The notes below the pieces were generated by a model, which made no database searches, was not told the origin of the DNA, and saw only the letters and a program-made list of their open reading frames with translations. This document shows positions 37,596 to 48,817 of a stretch of DNA of 64,000 nt, in pieces (the stretch's first letter is position 1; every line of letters begins with the position of its first letter). The stretch covers positions 52,163,378 to 52,227,377 of the forward strand of contig CM055060.1 of the NCBI GenBank assembly GCA_029204045.2. The letters are read 5' to 3'. The position numbers and the translations under genes are program-made. The stretch comes from Tillandsia leiboldiana. Taxonomy: Eukaryota > Streptophyta > Magnoliopsida > Poales > Bromeliaceae.

Positions 37596-38768
37596 ATGCG
37601 TCCTTTTGAGAGAGTGTTTAAGGCCAGTCAATCCAGTCGATCAGACATGGCCAACACCCAAGACAATGCAATTCCAAATGAAGGTGCAAGCCGATCTCGC
37701 GCCCAACAATCGACTCGAACACCAAACTGGACCGAGGCATTGGATGCATGTCTCTTATCGTTGCTGACTGAGGAACATACCCTCGGCAACAACGTTAATG
37801 GATCATTCACTAACCTTGCGTGGGTTAGGATTGTAAATGAAATCAATACTCGAAATTACTTAAACCTAACAAAGGAGCAGGTCAAGAATAGGTTGAAAGT
37901 GTTGAAGCATACTTTCTCGTTGTACCATTGCTTGGTCAACAAGAGTGGTTGGAGATGGGATTATATCCGCCACATTCCCACAGCAGGCGATAGTTGTGAC
38001 TGGGATGCCGTGATCTTGGTAACGTGATTTCATTTCGCTTTCAATAAATTTTTACCAAATTGATTTCTTATTGCCTTTCTAATATAATTAACCTATGTCC
38101 CGGAAAAATCCGCTTATGCTAAATGTAGGGATAGGCCATTTCCTCCGTATAAGGATCTTGAGTTTCTGACGGAGAAGACTACCGCAACCGGTAGGTATGG
38201 CTTTTCTTCAGTCATGCCATCCACTACAACAATAGTTAGCTCCTCCTCATCATCCCCTGGTGAGGATGATACAATCATAACTCTAAGATTATTAGGATTA
38301 TATCTCTTACCGTCTCAATTTGAAGCAGGGTCCTCTGGTCCATCTATGAATGAATTCATGCAAGGTCCACCATCAGAAAGGTCACCTAGCCCTCACCCTT
38401 CAAACAAGACTACTAGTGGGTCTGGGCACAGCTTAGCAGGCAAAAGGCCTCGTTCCCCAGTACCCGAGCCTAGCCAACGAACAAACCGTCCGTCAACCGG
38501 TGGCCGTCGAAACAAAACTGCCGGCATCTCTGAATCCGTCGCAGAGATGGTTCGGCTTGGCAAAGAAAAATTAGATCTAGTACGGCAGATGTATAATAAG
38601 GATGTTGAAGCTCGACGACCCATTCCGTGCATCGAGGATTGTATGATGCGCATATATTCTCTGCAAGGGCTCACTAGTGAACAGGTTTTGGCTGCCGGCG
38701 ACGCTTTGAAGGATGCTCAAAATCGTCAACTTTTCATGACAATGAATGACACTCTTGCATTCAAGTAG
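37596..38768 (+). pseudogene. Harbinger ORF1, Myb/SANT-like DNA-binding protein
   Basis: The first exon runs from 37596 (or the in-frame ATG at 37647) to 38018. It encodes a Myb/SANT-like domain recognisable by WTEALDACLLSLL, FTNLAWVRIVNEINTR, LTKEQVKNRLKVLKHTF and SGWRWDYIRHIPTAGDSCDW. A GTAACG donor follows. The second open part (about 38103-38768) begins KSAYAKCRDRPFPPYKDL, the usual continuation of this domain, and includes a Ser/Pro-rich linker and a C-terminal charged helix. In PIF/Harbinger elements ORF1 works with the transposase in DNA binding and nuclear import. No AG acceptor exists in the permitted interval 38088-38103 (the site reads CCCGG), so splicing looks broken. There is no stop inside either exon. 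Confidence 0.7.
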
Positions 38769-39494
38769 GTTGAACGGCAGATCGCAAAAGAAAATATGAT
38801 GTTCCGCCATTTTTTTTCAGGCCTTTAGTGGACATTTATATAATCTTTGTGTAATTTCATTAGTGTAAATACGGGCTTTGTAATATTTAGTATTGCAACT
38901 TCCAATACTTTTTAGTATCGCCTTTGTAATTTATTGTCCCGCACTGTTAGTACTTTAAAATCCAACCTTGTGATATTTAGTATAACACTTTGATTGCCTT
39001 TAACTAGACATTACCTGAATGTTTGTGTAACATATCGATACATATTATCTCATGTCTACTTAGTATGATTGTTCGCTAAATTGGTACAATATCTGTGAGG
39101 ACCCGAAAATTTCCACGTTTGGATTACTGTTGGATCTGCGGCTTCTGGAGACCCATGTTGGGTGTTAGAGGTGTTTGCGCGCATATTGGACCCAAGGATT
39201 GGACCCGGCATGAAAAACGGATCAAGTTTGCTTTCCCGGGAATTTTTGAGAAATTTTAGAAGTGGAATTTGGCAAATCGGACAGCGAATTTGGATTCAGC
39301 GCGCGAAAACGCTCAAAATGGACTATTTACTTATGTGTTTCGGAGCCCGGATGACCCGGCACGGATTTCGAGGTTCGACGGCACTGTTCCGGCGGCCGGA
39401 GAGGCGCCGGCGGCGGCGGTGGGCGGCGGAGCGCGGCAGTTGCCGGCGGCAGAGGCGCGCGGTCCACCGCGGAGGCGTGCACCTGGGCGCTCGC

Positions 39495-39727
39495 CACGTG
39501 GCGCCTCCCGGTTGGCGGGCGCAGTGGGCGCGGTCCACGGGAAGGCGCGGGTGCACGGTGGACCGGGGGTGGACACGTGGCAGATCTTGGTTGGTGCGGT
39601 GTTGTGCGCGCGGTCCACGGAGCGGGATTCGGTGGCCTCGGGTTGCGTGCCCGACAGGCGCGCGTGGGCGCACGTGGGCGCGACGTGGGCGCGCTGACCC
39701 GCGCTTCCCGCTCAGGGGCGCCACGTG
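39495..39727 (+). promoter_or_regulatory. G-box array in the 4.0-kb LTR
   Basis: CACGTG at 39495, 39574, 39671 and 39722, with CGGTTGGCGGG or TTGGTTGG and GCGCGGTCCACGG between them. It is the same arrangement as in 20166-20660, though the units have diverged. Confidence 0.5.
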
Positions 39728-39826
39728 TCGGCACCCGCTTCGGCCGCGTGGCGCAGCGCGGTTGGCCCAAACAGCTGTTTGCTGTTTGGGAGGCTACGTG
39801 GCAGCCTGGGAGATTTCCGGGCGTGA

Positions 39827-39853
39827 ACAGTAACGGGCTGGGCCCGTTACTGT
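39827..39853. promoter_or_regulatory. Palindrome upstream of the LTR TATA box
   Basis: Arm ACAGTAACGGGC, 3-bp loop TGG, then the exact reverse complement. Homologous to 20687-20712 with three paired substitutions. It is preceded in both LTRs by AACAGCTGTTTGCTGTT. TATAAATA follows at 39925. Confidence 0.7.
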
Positions 39854-39924
39854 AGCAGCCCGGAAGATTCGGGCGCTCGGTTTTGGGCCAAAATTCCAAA
39901 ACTGTTGGATTTTCGGGCTGGGCC

Positions 39925-39932
39925 TATAAATA
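39925..39932 (+). promoter_or_regulatory. TATA box of the 4.0-kb LTR
   Basis: GGGCCTATAAATAGGC, aligned with the TATA box at 20796 of the related LTR. Confidence 0.7.
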
Positions 39933-42900
39933 GGCACTTTGCTGGGGCTTTTTGTCCCCTTTCCCGAGCTCCCCTGCCCATAGCCCCTTTAGCAAAGTTG
40001 GAGATCTTCGTGTTGCGCATCTTCTGGCAGAGGCCCGGATTTTTTGGAAGCCGCGGCGTCGACGACTTCGGCATCGGAGCGCAGTGTGGCGATTTTTCAT
40101 CGGAGGCCCGTTATCGTCGCAGTTTGATCTGAGAGGTCCACAGAGCTACTCCGTCAGTATTTTTGGACGATTTCTGCGGCGTTGGAATCACGAGAGGTAC
40201 GTCTTCGACTTTCGTGTTGATCATCTTGCTGGATTCAGAGTTTATGACACGGTTTTCGAGGCATTTCTAAGCCGCTATTTTCTGGTGGAGTTTTTGGACA
40301 GCGGCCCCTTGCCGGAATTTTATCTCCGCACCCGAGTGTCGGATTGAGACGAGCCTATACACTTTTTGGATCTACTCGTCGCAAGGATTATCATTGTATT
40401 TTTCCGGGATTTTTCTGAGGCTTGCCCGAAGGTATACTATTCCCCTTTTATCTGTGTTTGAGTTTATAGTTGTGTGGTTGTGAGTGTTTGCGCACCTGTA
40501 CTGTGAAATTTGTAACTTGGCCTACGGGGCTCGGATTTGGGCGTGCAGGTACCCGTTTCGAAGGTCTCGACGAGACGCTCGCTGTGGTATTTTTATCGGA
40601 ATTTTCAGGGCACTTTCTGCAGGTGGAAATTTCAGATCTTCAGGACTGTCTTCTGCAGATTTTTGTACTTGGTTATTTTGTGAAATAAAGTGTAACCTTG
40701 GACCTTTTGTTGTACCCAGGAGTATTTGCGGATGTTTGTGAACCCGTTGGTGTTGAGGATTAGTGGAGGTTGTTGCTTCTGGTGTTTTCAGCTGTGGAAC
40801 TCCGGACAGTTAGCATTTTCAGGTGGGTGGCCTCGTCTTCATGACCTATGGACTGTGCATTAATTCTATCGGTGTAGGGACTTGCATGTTGTAGATGTAT
40901 TTTGTATAGCATGCTAGAATTTAGGAATTGATGTTCCTGATGCTGTTAGATGATCATGTATTTATTGTCCTTCCCTACAAGCCGTTGATTATTGTTATCT
41001 TGGAACTTGACCTAGCACCCCGTCATATGTTGCATGTGTAACCAGACTAGTAGAAAACCCTCACTTGGGCTAGGGTTATTTCTGCTTTAGACATCCACAC
41101 TTCTACTTTCCTGGACATAGTGTTCTTCCTCGCCCGGGTAGTGGGCCGAGTGGTCAGGAGTTATCTTTTAGTGTGGGATGCATGTTACACTCGTGCTTGG
41201 GAGCAGAGTGGAGTCTGGTAGATGTAGTTGGTTGTTCATCTGTAGCGGGAGCTGTTTGGGTAGACGGCGGTCCCGAGATGTTTTATTCTCTTGTTTTATT
41301 TGTCGCCGCTGTGTTAGTGGCAGAGGTATATCAGTGTTAGCAGGACCTTAAACCCAGAACCTTTTTGGACACACATATGATTTTTGTCAACCAAATGGTT
41401 TCTTCCAAGCATCGTAGGGTCGCCGGAGTCTGTCTTGTTTGATTGGACGAAGGCATTAGCCCTTCGAGGCTTGGATATAAAACTTGGTTTCAACTGTTTT
41501 CCTAAAAAGAACTAAAAATCATTAAATATGGATTTCTTACAGATCAGATGGCTTCAGTAAGAAATGTCACCTTTTTCCTATAAATTAACCACCCGAGATG
41601 ATTCGAGTGGTCTGGGTTCTAAGGTCTGCCTTCTTCTTGGGACAAGAACAACGAAAGGCTATGCCTAAAGCCTGTTCTTGTTTGATTTGGGTTGTAGGTT
41701 CTAGTCTTTCGGGGTTCCCGGACCCTTCCTTGTGTCAGTGGATGCGATGTTGGCCTGTTGAGGCAGTTGTTCGCAGTGGATGCGACGTTTGGTCTGTTTG
41801 GCCTGTTGAGACAGTTTCTCGCAGTGGATGCGACTTTGTGCTATGAGTTGGTAGAGTGTGATCTAGAGGTTGTTTTTCCTGATTTAGTGGTGGAGGTGGT
41901 TCTCCCACTTAGCTTTGAGGATCTTGGGGGTCTGGCAGATCGAGTCGTGAAGGTTTTCCGACTCAGCCATGGTCGTGCATTATCAGATTGAGTCGTTGAG
42001 GGTTCTCCGACATAGCTGTGAGAGTGTTTTGGGCTATTCCTGTTTGAGTCGAGGTTCTTTTTCCGACTGAGTTGTGCTTTGAGCTTGGAGTTACCGATCT
42101 GTTTGATCGTGGATCATAGCCTGCATGAGCCACATTTGAGCTTGACAGAGATACTTTACAGAGATACTTGAGATGGGTTACTTTTTACTCGAGCGGGTCG
42201 CTCCCCTCGAGTGCCACTCCGGAGTAGGCGAGATCGGGTTGTTGTACCGGCGTGAGATTGAGCTTTTCTATCGCGACTTGTCGTTGCTTTTGTCCCTCTG
42301 GCTGTGCTGGTGTTGGCAGTCATGGACGTCCTACGTAAGTCCGCTCCTCCGGGACGTAACGGCAGTAGGTTGGCGCAGGTTTGACTGGACCCGATGAGGC
42401 AGTCAGTTTAGATTGGGTGATCAGAGATGAGAGTTAGTTGTGGCATCATGTTCTTTCTGTTCCACTCTTTGAGCATCTAGATAGAGGCATAGTAGCTGTA
42501 GAGTTTACTTTTCCCAGCTTTCCTTACAGCACTGCATTTGTTGTTTTATGCCTCTAGTAGACTTAGTGGGCAGACCGTCGGGCTTGTTGGCGGCACCCAC
42601 TGAGAACTACTGTGGGATGTAGTTCTCACACCCGTCGTGGTGTCTTTCCCCCAGGGACTTCTACTCTAGTTCCTGTTGTTCCTGTTGCTGATCCTTCTGA
42701 CCGAGGCGAGGGAGTCGCGAGCTAGTTCCCTACCTGTCGTTGGAGTGTAGCGGTACCCCCTTTCAGAGGAGAGCTTCAGTAGATTAGTTATTTTATTTTC
42801 CTTCTTTGAGAGACTGATGTAGTGAGAATTGTCTTGTATTGAGAGCCTGTACACTGCTGTATTTATTGGAGATACCTCCCAGTTGAGTTCTGAGTTTGTA

Positions 42901-43144
42901 TATGAGGATATTGTATGATTATCATTTTTGGGAGACGGACATTGTTGTATTATTTCCGGTTGTACAGTGATTGATTTAGTTATACAGCAGATTTTTATTT
43001 ATAGCTCTGATATCTGTTTAGCTGTAGTACTTTTCTTGCAGGTAGGACGCTTCGCCTATGCGGGTTTGGCATAGGTGGCGGATCTGTTGGCGAGCCCGGG
43101 TCGCAGTTTCGACCCCGGGGCGTGACAATATCGTTGCAGATATA

Positions 43145-43285
43145 ATGGATGCTTCAATTTATCAAACTGTATGTTGTTCCAGCTTTGTTGCAATGTTGTT
43201 GACTATATTAGATGATGATGATGATTATTGGGTGGAAGTTCTAATCATACTCATTGCCCAAGGATACATCAATGATGGTATTTAA
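43145..43285 (+). pseudogene. Duplicated 5' exon of the Harbinger transposase
   Basis: Encodes MDASIYQTVCCSSF followed by an ILDDDDDYW motif and ends at a stop after 46 codons. It is a diverged copy of the first 46 codons of the transposase starting at 43472 (offset 327 bp), including the TTGCAG acceptor just upstream. After codon 46 similarity ends. The copy next to the LTR is thus a partial tandem duplicate. Confidence 0.75.
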
Positions 43286-43471
43286 TATCCATACAACCAA
43301 GTAGGGGAGTCGGATAATGTCGACATTTAAATTTTTTCATGTACTACTTTCTTCTGTAATTGCTTGCTGTAATCGGCCAGATGAATGTTTGAGATAAATT
43401 TAAATAAATATTATATCATGTATGCGTACTATCAATCTTGGCTAACTGGCATAAATTAACTTGCAGTTGTA

Positions 43472-44895
43472 ATGGATGATTCAATTTATCGAAGTGTATT
43501 TTCGTCGGCTTTCCAAGCCAATTTGTTCGCTATATTGGATGATGATGATGACTATTGGGTGCAACTCATAATTATGCTTATTGACGAAGGATGTATAAAT
43601 GCTACAAGTACAATTAGCAGACAACCATATCGTACCCGTCCATTTACGGGGCATCAGTTTATTTGTGATATTCTGAATGGTCATCCAGAACGGAGGTACA
43701 ATCATTTTAGAATGACGACAACTACACTCATTGCTCTCCGCGATGACCTTGTTGGAAAGGGCATTTTAATTGGCACACGGAATATGACTGTTGACGAACA
43801 GTTGGCAATTTTCCTATTTTGTATAGGACACGGTGTTGCAAATAAGGTGATTGCTGAAACTTTCCAACATTCGGGAGAAATGATTAGTCGTCATTTTAAC
43901 AATGTACTCCGGGCCATTATTCAAATAAAAGATGAATACTTAATTATGCCGCAAAGTAATTGTGGAGTGCATCCAAGAATAAATGAAAATCCGAATTTTC
44001 ATCCGTTCAAGGTAAAGGACAATAACTTTTCAAAACATAATTTTTACATTTCCATTGCTGAATTGGTAATGTACTATGTTGTGACATTAACATATGTAGA
44101 ATGCAATTGGGGCGGTGGATGGTACGCATATTCCAGTTATTGTAGAAAGGGACAAACAACCACGATTTCGGTGTCGCAAAGAATTTACATCGCAAAATAT
44201 GATGGCTGCTGTTTTCTTTGATCATATTTTCTTTTATGTATGCACCGGTTGGGAAGGATCTGTCGCTGATATGCGGGTACTCAGATGGGCCTGTGAAAGT
44301 GGAGGTTTTACTGTTCCTGAAGGTAATATTTAAGGAGAAATCTTTTATTGTTTTCTTCATTATTATTGGTTTTATTGTTTTCTTCATTATTATTGGTTTA
44401 ATTTATTTATTACAAGTTGTATACCATTCTGTTATATATACAGAAAAATATTATCTGGTCGATTCCGGATACGCAAATACCGATCGATTTCTGGCGCTGT
44501 ATAGAGACGAGCGTTATCATCTGAATCAATATGAAAGTAGCACACGTGGTCATATACATCGTTCGCCGCGGGACTTATATAATCATCGGCACGCCCAACT
44601 AAGAAATGTGGTAGAGAAGACCTTTGAAATTTTAAAGAAGAGATTCAAAATATTAACTATTGCTACACCGTTTCCTTATAGAGTTCAGTGTCATATTGCT
44701 ATGGCATGTTGCGTGATCCACAATTTTATTCGACGGCAATAAAGAAATGATAGATATTTTAACGAAGCAGTAGACCCAGAGCCTCCAGAGTTTGACGTGA
44801 AAATAACGACTACAAATTATAGTACATCAGAGTTACGGCGGGGAGACGACATTCGCACACGTATTACCGATGAGTTGTGGAATAATAGAAGTTAG
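43472..44895 (+). pseudogene. PIF/Harbinger DDE transposase with premature stop
   Basis: Three exons fit: 43472-44011 (GTAAAG donor), 44100-44322 (preceded by ATGTAG; GTAATA donor) and 44444 onward (ATACAG acceptor). The junction phases agree. The predicted protein shows the DDE_Tnp_4-type transposase: GAVDGTH with the first Asp, FYVCTGWEGSVADMRVL with the second Asp, VDSGYAN, and NVVEKTFEILKKRF with the Glu, then a CCVIHNFIRR tail. A TAA at 44740-44742 stops it at about 353 residues. The same frame stays open for 50 more codons to a TAG at 44893, with a DELWNN-like end usual for the family, so the TAA looks like a nonsense mutation. ATG 43472 lies six bases after a TTGCAG acceptor, so a 5'-leader intron is likely. 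Confidence 0.8.
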
Positions 44896-45739
44896 ATAAA
44901 TCATTGTAACTGACTATAAATTTGTAAATATTAGATTTATTGGTGTAATATTATGTTAGTCAGCTTGTTAAATAGTTTATTTTGTTTATATGTAATGTTA
45001 ATTGTACTGTTAATTAAAAACTCGTGTTTTCCGGGTATGATGTAATTTGAATTAGTATTGCGAGATCGTTATTATTTGATGATAATTTATATATTTTTTG
45101 GCACGTATTTTTTTATAAAATAGTATATATTTAGGTATTGTATAAATATAGACTTATATTTTACAAAAATTAAAAGTCGCTATTTGATCATGTTAATGTC
45201 TGATAGTTGTTTTACTGAATGATTTTGTAAAATCATTTAATTTAAGAATGTATTGAGCAACAGATTTTTTTAAATAAAATTATAAATCTTGAGTATGTAT
45301 TATTCATTTTTAAAATAATATTATTAAATTTTTAAAATTTTACCTTTGAAAAATGCAAATATTTTAATTTTTGGATAATATTAATAATTTTTTAGAATAA
45401 TTAAAATTAAATATAATTTTATATAGTATCTAATTAATTAAATATTATATATAAGATTTGTTACAATTAAAAAATTATAATACAATCTTTAATTATCAAA
45501 TTTAATACATACATAAAAGTAAGGGTAAAATCGTCATTTAACATAAAAAGTCAATTCTCTATTCCTCTTATTCTTCAATCACTACCAAATACTTTTTTTC
45601 TTATACCTGATACAGACCTAATTTCCAACCAAACACAATTTCACATTATACCTAACTTATACCTAATTTTATACTTATTTCTGGTACAACTAATTCTCTC
45701 TTATCCACGAACCAAAGATCAAGCAACCAAACATAAGTT

Positions 45740-45847
45740 ACTCTATAAAATGACAGTGAAAATGACATTTCTGACAAAGTTTTAACTAAGGATACTCTAT
45801 AAAATGACAGTGAAAATGACATTTCTGACAAAGTTTTAACTAAGGAT
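45740..45847. repeat. 54-bp perfect tandem duplication
   Basis: Two apparently identical 54-bp copies, each beginning ACTCTATAAAATGACAGTG, sit directly after the proposed Harbinger right end. Confidence 0.9.
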
Positions 45848-48817
45848 TGGCCTCCCAATCTGGAAAATTTTAAAAAAATCAGAAATTACCAAAGTCATAC
45901 ACCGACAACGACCGACAACGACGGACTAAATAGCAACGGCGCACACTGATGCACAAGCCTTTAAGATTCTGCTGACATAGACTCGACAGAGTTTCAACTG
46001 GATGGTTACAGATATATGCCTGATACAGAGAATTCTAGTTTCCTCGACAAGAAGTTTTCCTGATCAGCAAAATGGCCTAATTCACGAATTCCAAATGTGT
46101 GAAAACGACAAATCAGTTACAACAACGTAAATGGTCATCTTACACCACAAGATACCTCACACAGTTAAGAAAACAAAAAAAAAGGTATCATATAAGGGCC
46201 CGTGAGTAAATACCAAATAAAAAAGAATGAAACAGAAGATGGCGCGGGCGAAGAACCTCTCATAACATCAAATTTGACATATATAACAAATACTACTCTT
46301 TCTTCTTAATGAAGAGGCGAAAGTGAAAGAATCAGTCAGTTTAACCAGCACAGAAATTTCCAGGTGACTTCCGACTATGCGCTAAAACAATTTTAATTAT
46401 GTAATCAAATGAAGCGAATTAATTATTTAACAAGAACCTACCAAATAATCTAATCATTCAAGTACTAGGTATTTGGGTGGAAGAAAAAATCTGCTACAAC
46501 GTCCTTGAGTTTTAGCAGAACTGCAGAACTGTCAAGATCTAGCACAGAACAATGAATACTAATCCAACTAAGTTTGATTCATGCATCCCTCCCACTCGGC
46601 AAATATTCTAATTAAGCTTTCAACATCAAAACACAGTTCGATAGTTCATTGTACACTAACTTGAGTACCGACGTAAAACAATAAAACGATCTAAACTCAC
46701 AACATACACATCCCAATCCAAGGGTCACTTAGGTCAATGAATCTAGATAGCTTTACTCTCACTAAATACAAATATGTAGTACTAACACATTATTTTCCAT
46801 CATGGTAGTTGCTATCACATCCCAATGCAGGGCAGCCCAATGGTTACCGACGAAGAAAATGGAGGGATCATCAGCTCTAGTGGGCAAAGAAGAAAATGAA
46901 CTTTTCCCTTTTTTAAAGGAATAAGAAGGGGGATAAGAATGGACAGACTATGCATGTCATTTAGCTATTGCTAACCTATAATTATGCCCACAGTACTAAA
47001 ATAAGAAAATAAGAAAATAAAGAGATTGAATCATTCAAATGCAACCTAATTTTTCTCAGTAATGAAAATGAACATCCCGTCTAATGTAACTTCAAGAAGA
47101 AGATCATGCAGTAAGAAACGAGGAAGTCGTAACTAACAAAATCAAATGATGACTTCAGAAAAATTACGGATCCAGTTCAATGATTCAATCTCTTAGGTTT
47201 GATCAAAGGCATTTGAAGCGCTTGTACAAGATTTGAACCACATCAAAAGATACCCTTACACAGAGTAAAAAACTACTCCACACATACTGGAGGGATTTTT
47301 CAGAAGACTTCCAACTTTGGCATTTCTGTATGCTGAATACATAGAAATAAGACGTGCACCATCAATAATTAATTAAAAAACCTACTCAGCATGACTTTTT
47401 GATCCGAGCACGTAGGATATTTGACCAAATTGATCTGGATTCAGAGTCTCAGACACTACCCTTGCAGTAGGACCAGGTCAGCTTGCTGAATAATCTTATT
47501 AGTTATGGTTTCATAAAGATCATCACCAACTTCAATGCATCAACTTTATCAACAGGTGAGAGAGAAATTTTTAACTATTGTATTTGGTTACTTGCTCCAC
47601 CAAATTCAATTGACATATCATTTATCTTGAAATTAGTTAAAGCATAACCAACTATTCAACATAATTAAAAAAAAAAAAAGCACAGCTTATAACAGGAAAT
47701 AATAAGCTGAGAACACTGGCACTGAAAGGGTTTTATGTTGTTAGGCTTCTTGTCGAAACAACACATGGACAGTCGTATTTGTATAACCATTCTATGAAAT
47801 ACGAAAATAATAGACAATACATCACAGCTCTCTATTTTTTAAAAGAAAAAGAGGAACAGAAAGTTAACACATCAAAATAAAATACGACAGAAAATTGAGA
47901 TCTTTCAAATCATCCCAGTTTTATTTCTTATCCCCTTCCCCCAACTCTTCAACACAGAGAACTTCGGAGCACACATTATCTGTTCTAGACCAATTTAAAA
48001 GCCATTTTCACAATTGGCAGCATGCACAAACAAACTGAAATAAGCAGTAAAAGAAAACATATACCTTCCGGTATTTCAAACATATACTTAAAAAGGAATG
48101 TTAGTTAGAATACAAAGCACCATTCTAACATGGATATATGCAGATGAACAGAAAGTAGCATGTCCCTGTGATATGTGAAAACTCAAAACGCAACCAACTG
48201 CCCCCATTGAATTGACACAATTTGTCTACTATATGACTTTTAAATGTGAAGGATTGAATTCTAAGGAATTAATAACCTGGGAAAATTAGGATTATTTGGA
48301 AACGCATAATATGCATACATTCTTAGCCTCATGTTAACATCAAATAACGATAGAAATCCTTAATAAACCTAGTTTAATAAAAAATAAATCACGCATAGCT
48401 ACTTCCAGAGTATTCAGTTTTATTCAAAGGAAATAACAAGGAAAGGAGATCCCTAGACATGACGAAACTTCAGACATTGTTCTGAAAATTCTGATTAACA
48501 TCTCTAGTTGTCTCCAGTAACTGATTAAAATACTGACTTAGATTAATTACTAAGTTTTCGCATTTATTGTCGAAAGCACATGGGATCATCGAAAGGAAGG
48601 CATTTTGCGAAGATAAGGAAAACCATGAACTGGATTGCATTGGAGGTAAAATCTTGCTTCAAGGGGAAACCCAATGCGAGCTCTCTACAAACATCTCATT
48701 TCTCTTCTTATGGAGTGATCACAGGAAAAGAAAACATTATATATTTATAAAAAAAAAGAAAAAGAAAAAAGAAAATAAAGAACTACCTGATTTCCATTTC
48801 TATACCTTTTTCATGTT
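45848..48817 (-). other. 3' flank of the carrier gene, no other gene seen
   Basis: Moderately AT-rich unique-looking sequence without microsatellite arrays or MITEs, unlike the rest of the window. It lies downstream of the minus-strand carrier and may hold its 3' UTR, perhaps with introns, but exon boundaries cannot be set from the sequence. Open frames here are short (the largest is 48567-48872, overlapping the gene's 3' end on the other strand). Confidence 0.4.

Larger units (their letters stand above)
39094..43127 (+). mobile_element. Solo LTR of 4.0 kb splitting the Harbinger element
   Basis: Begins TGTGAGGACCCG and ends GGGGCGTGACA, with exact target duplication ATATC (39089-39093 and 43128-43132). 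It is the same family as 19838-22986. It is longer because of an extra block at about 41340-42000 that resembles part of the 4.6-kb solo LTR. No internal retrotransposon domain is present. The insertion point is just before TTGCAG, the 3' end of an intron-like sequence ahead of the transposase coding region. Confidence 0.9.
35658..45735 (+). mobile_element. PIF/Harbinger two-gene DNA transposon, decayed
   Basis: Contains the two genes typical of autonomous PIF/Harbinger elements, a Myb/SANT-like ORF1 and a DDE transposase, in the same direction. The left end is proposed at TAA then GGTATTGTTTGGTTTGGG (35655-35675). The right end is proposed near AACCAAACATAAG (about 45725-45737), which shares only TGTTTGGTT with the left end, so the boundaries are tentative. 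A 4.0-kb solo LTR splits it. Allowing for that insertion the element would be about 6 kb. The left part carries C-rich direct repeats (35693-35830) and a 150-bp minisatellite. Confidence 0.65.

Noticed and set aside
39162..39899. Overlapping GC-rich open frames of 92-223 codons
   Set aside because: Same LTR promoter region as at 20.1-20.8 kb; not conserved in frame between the two LTRs.
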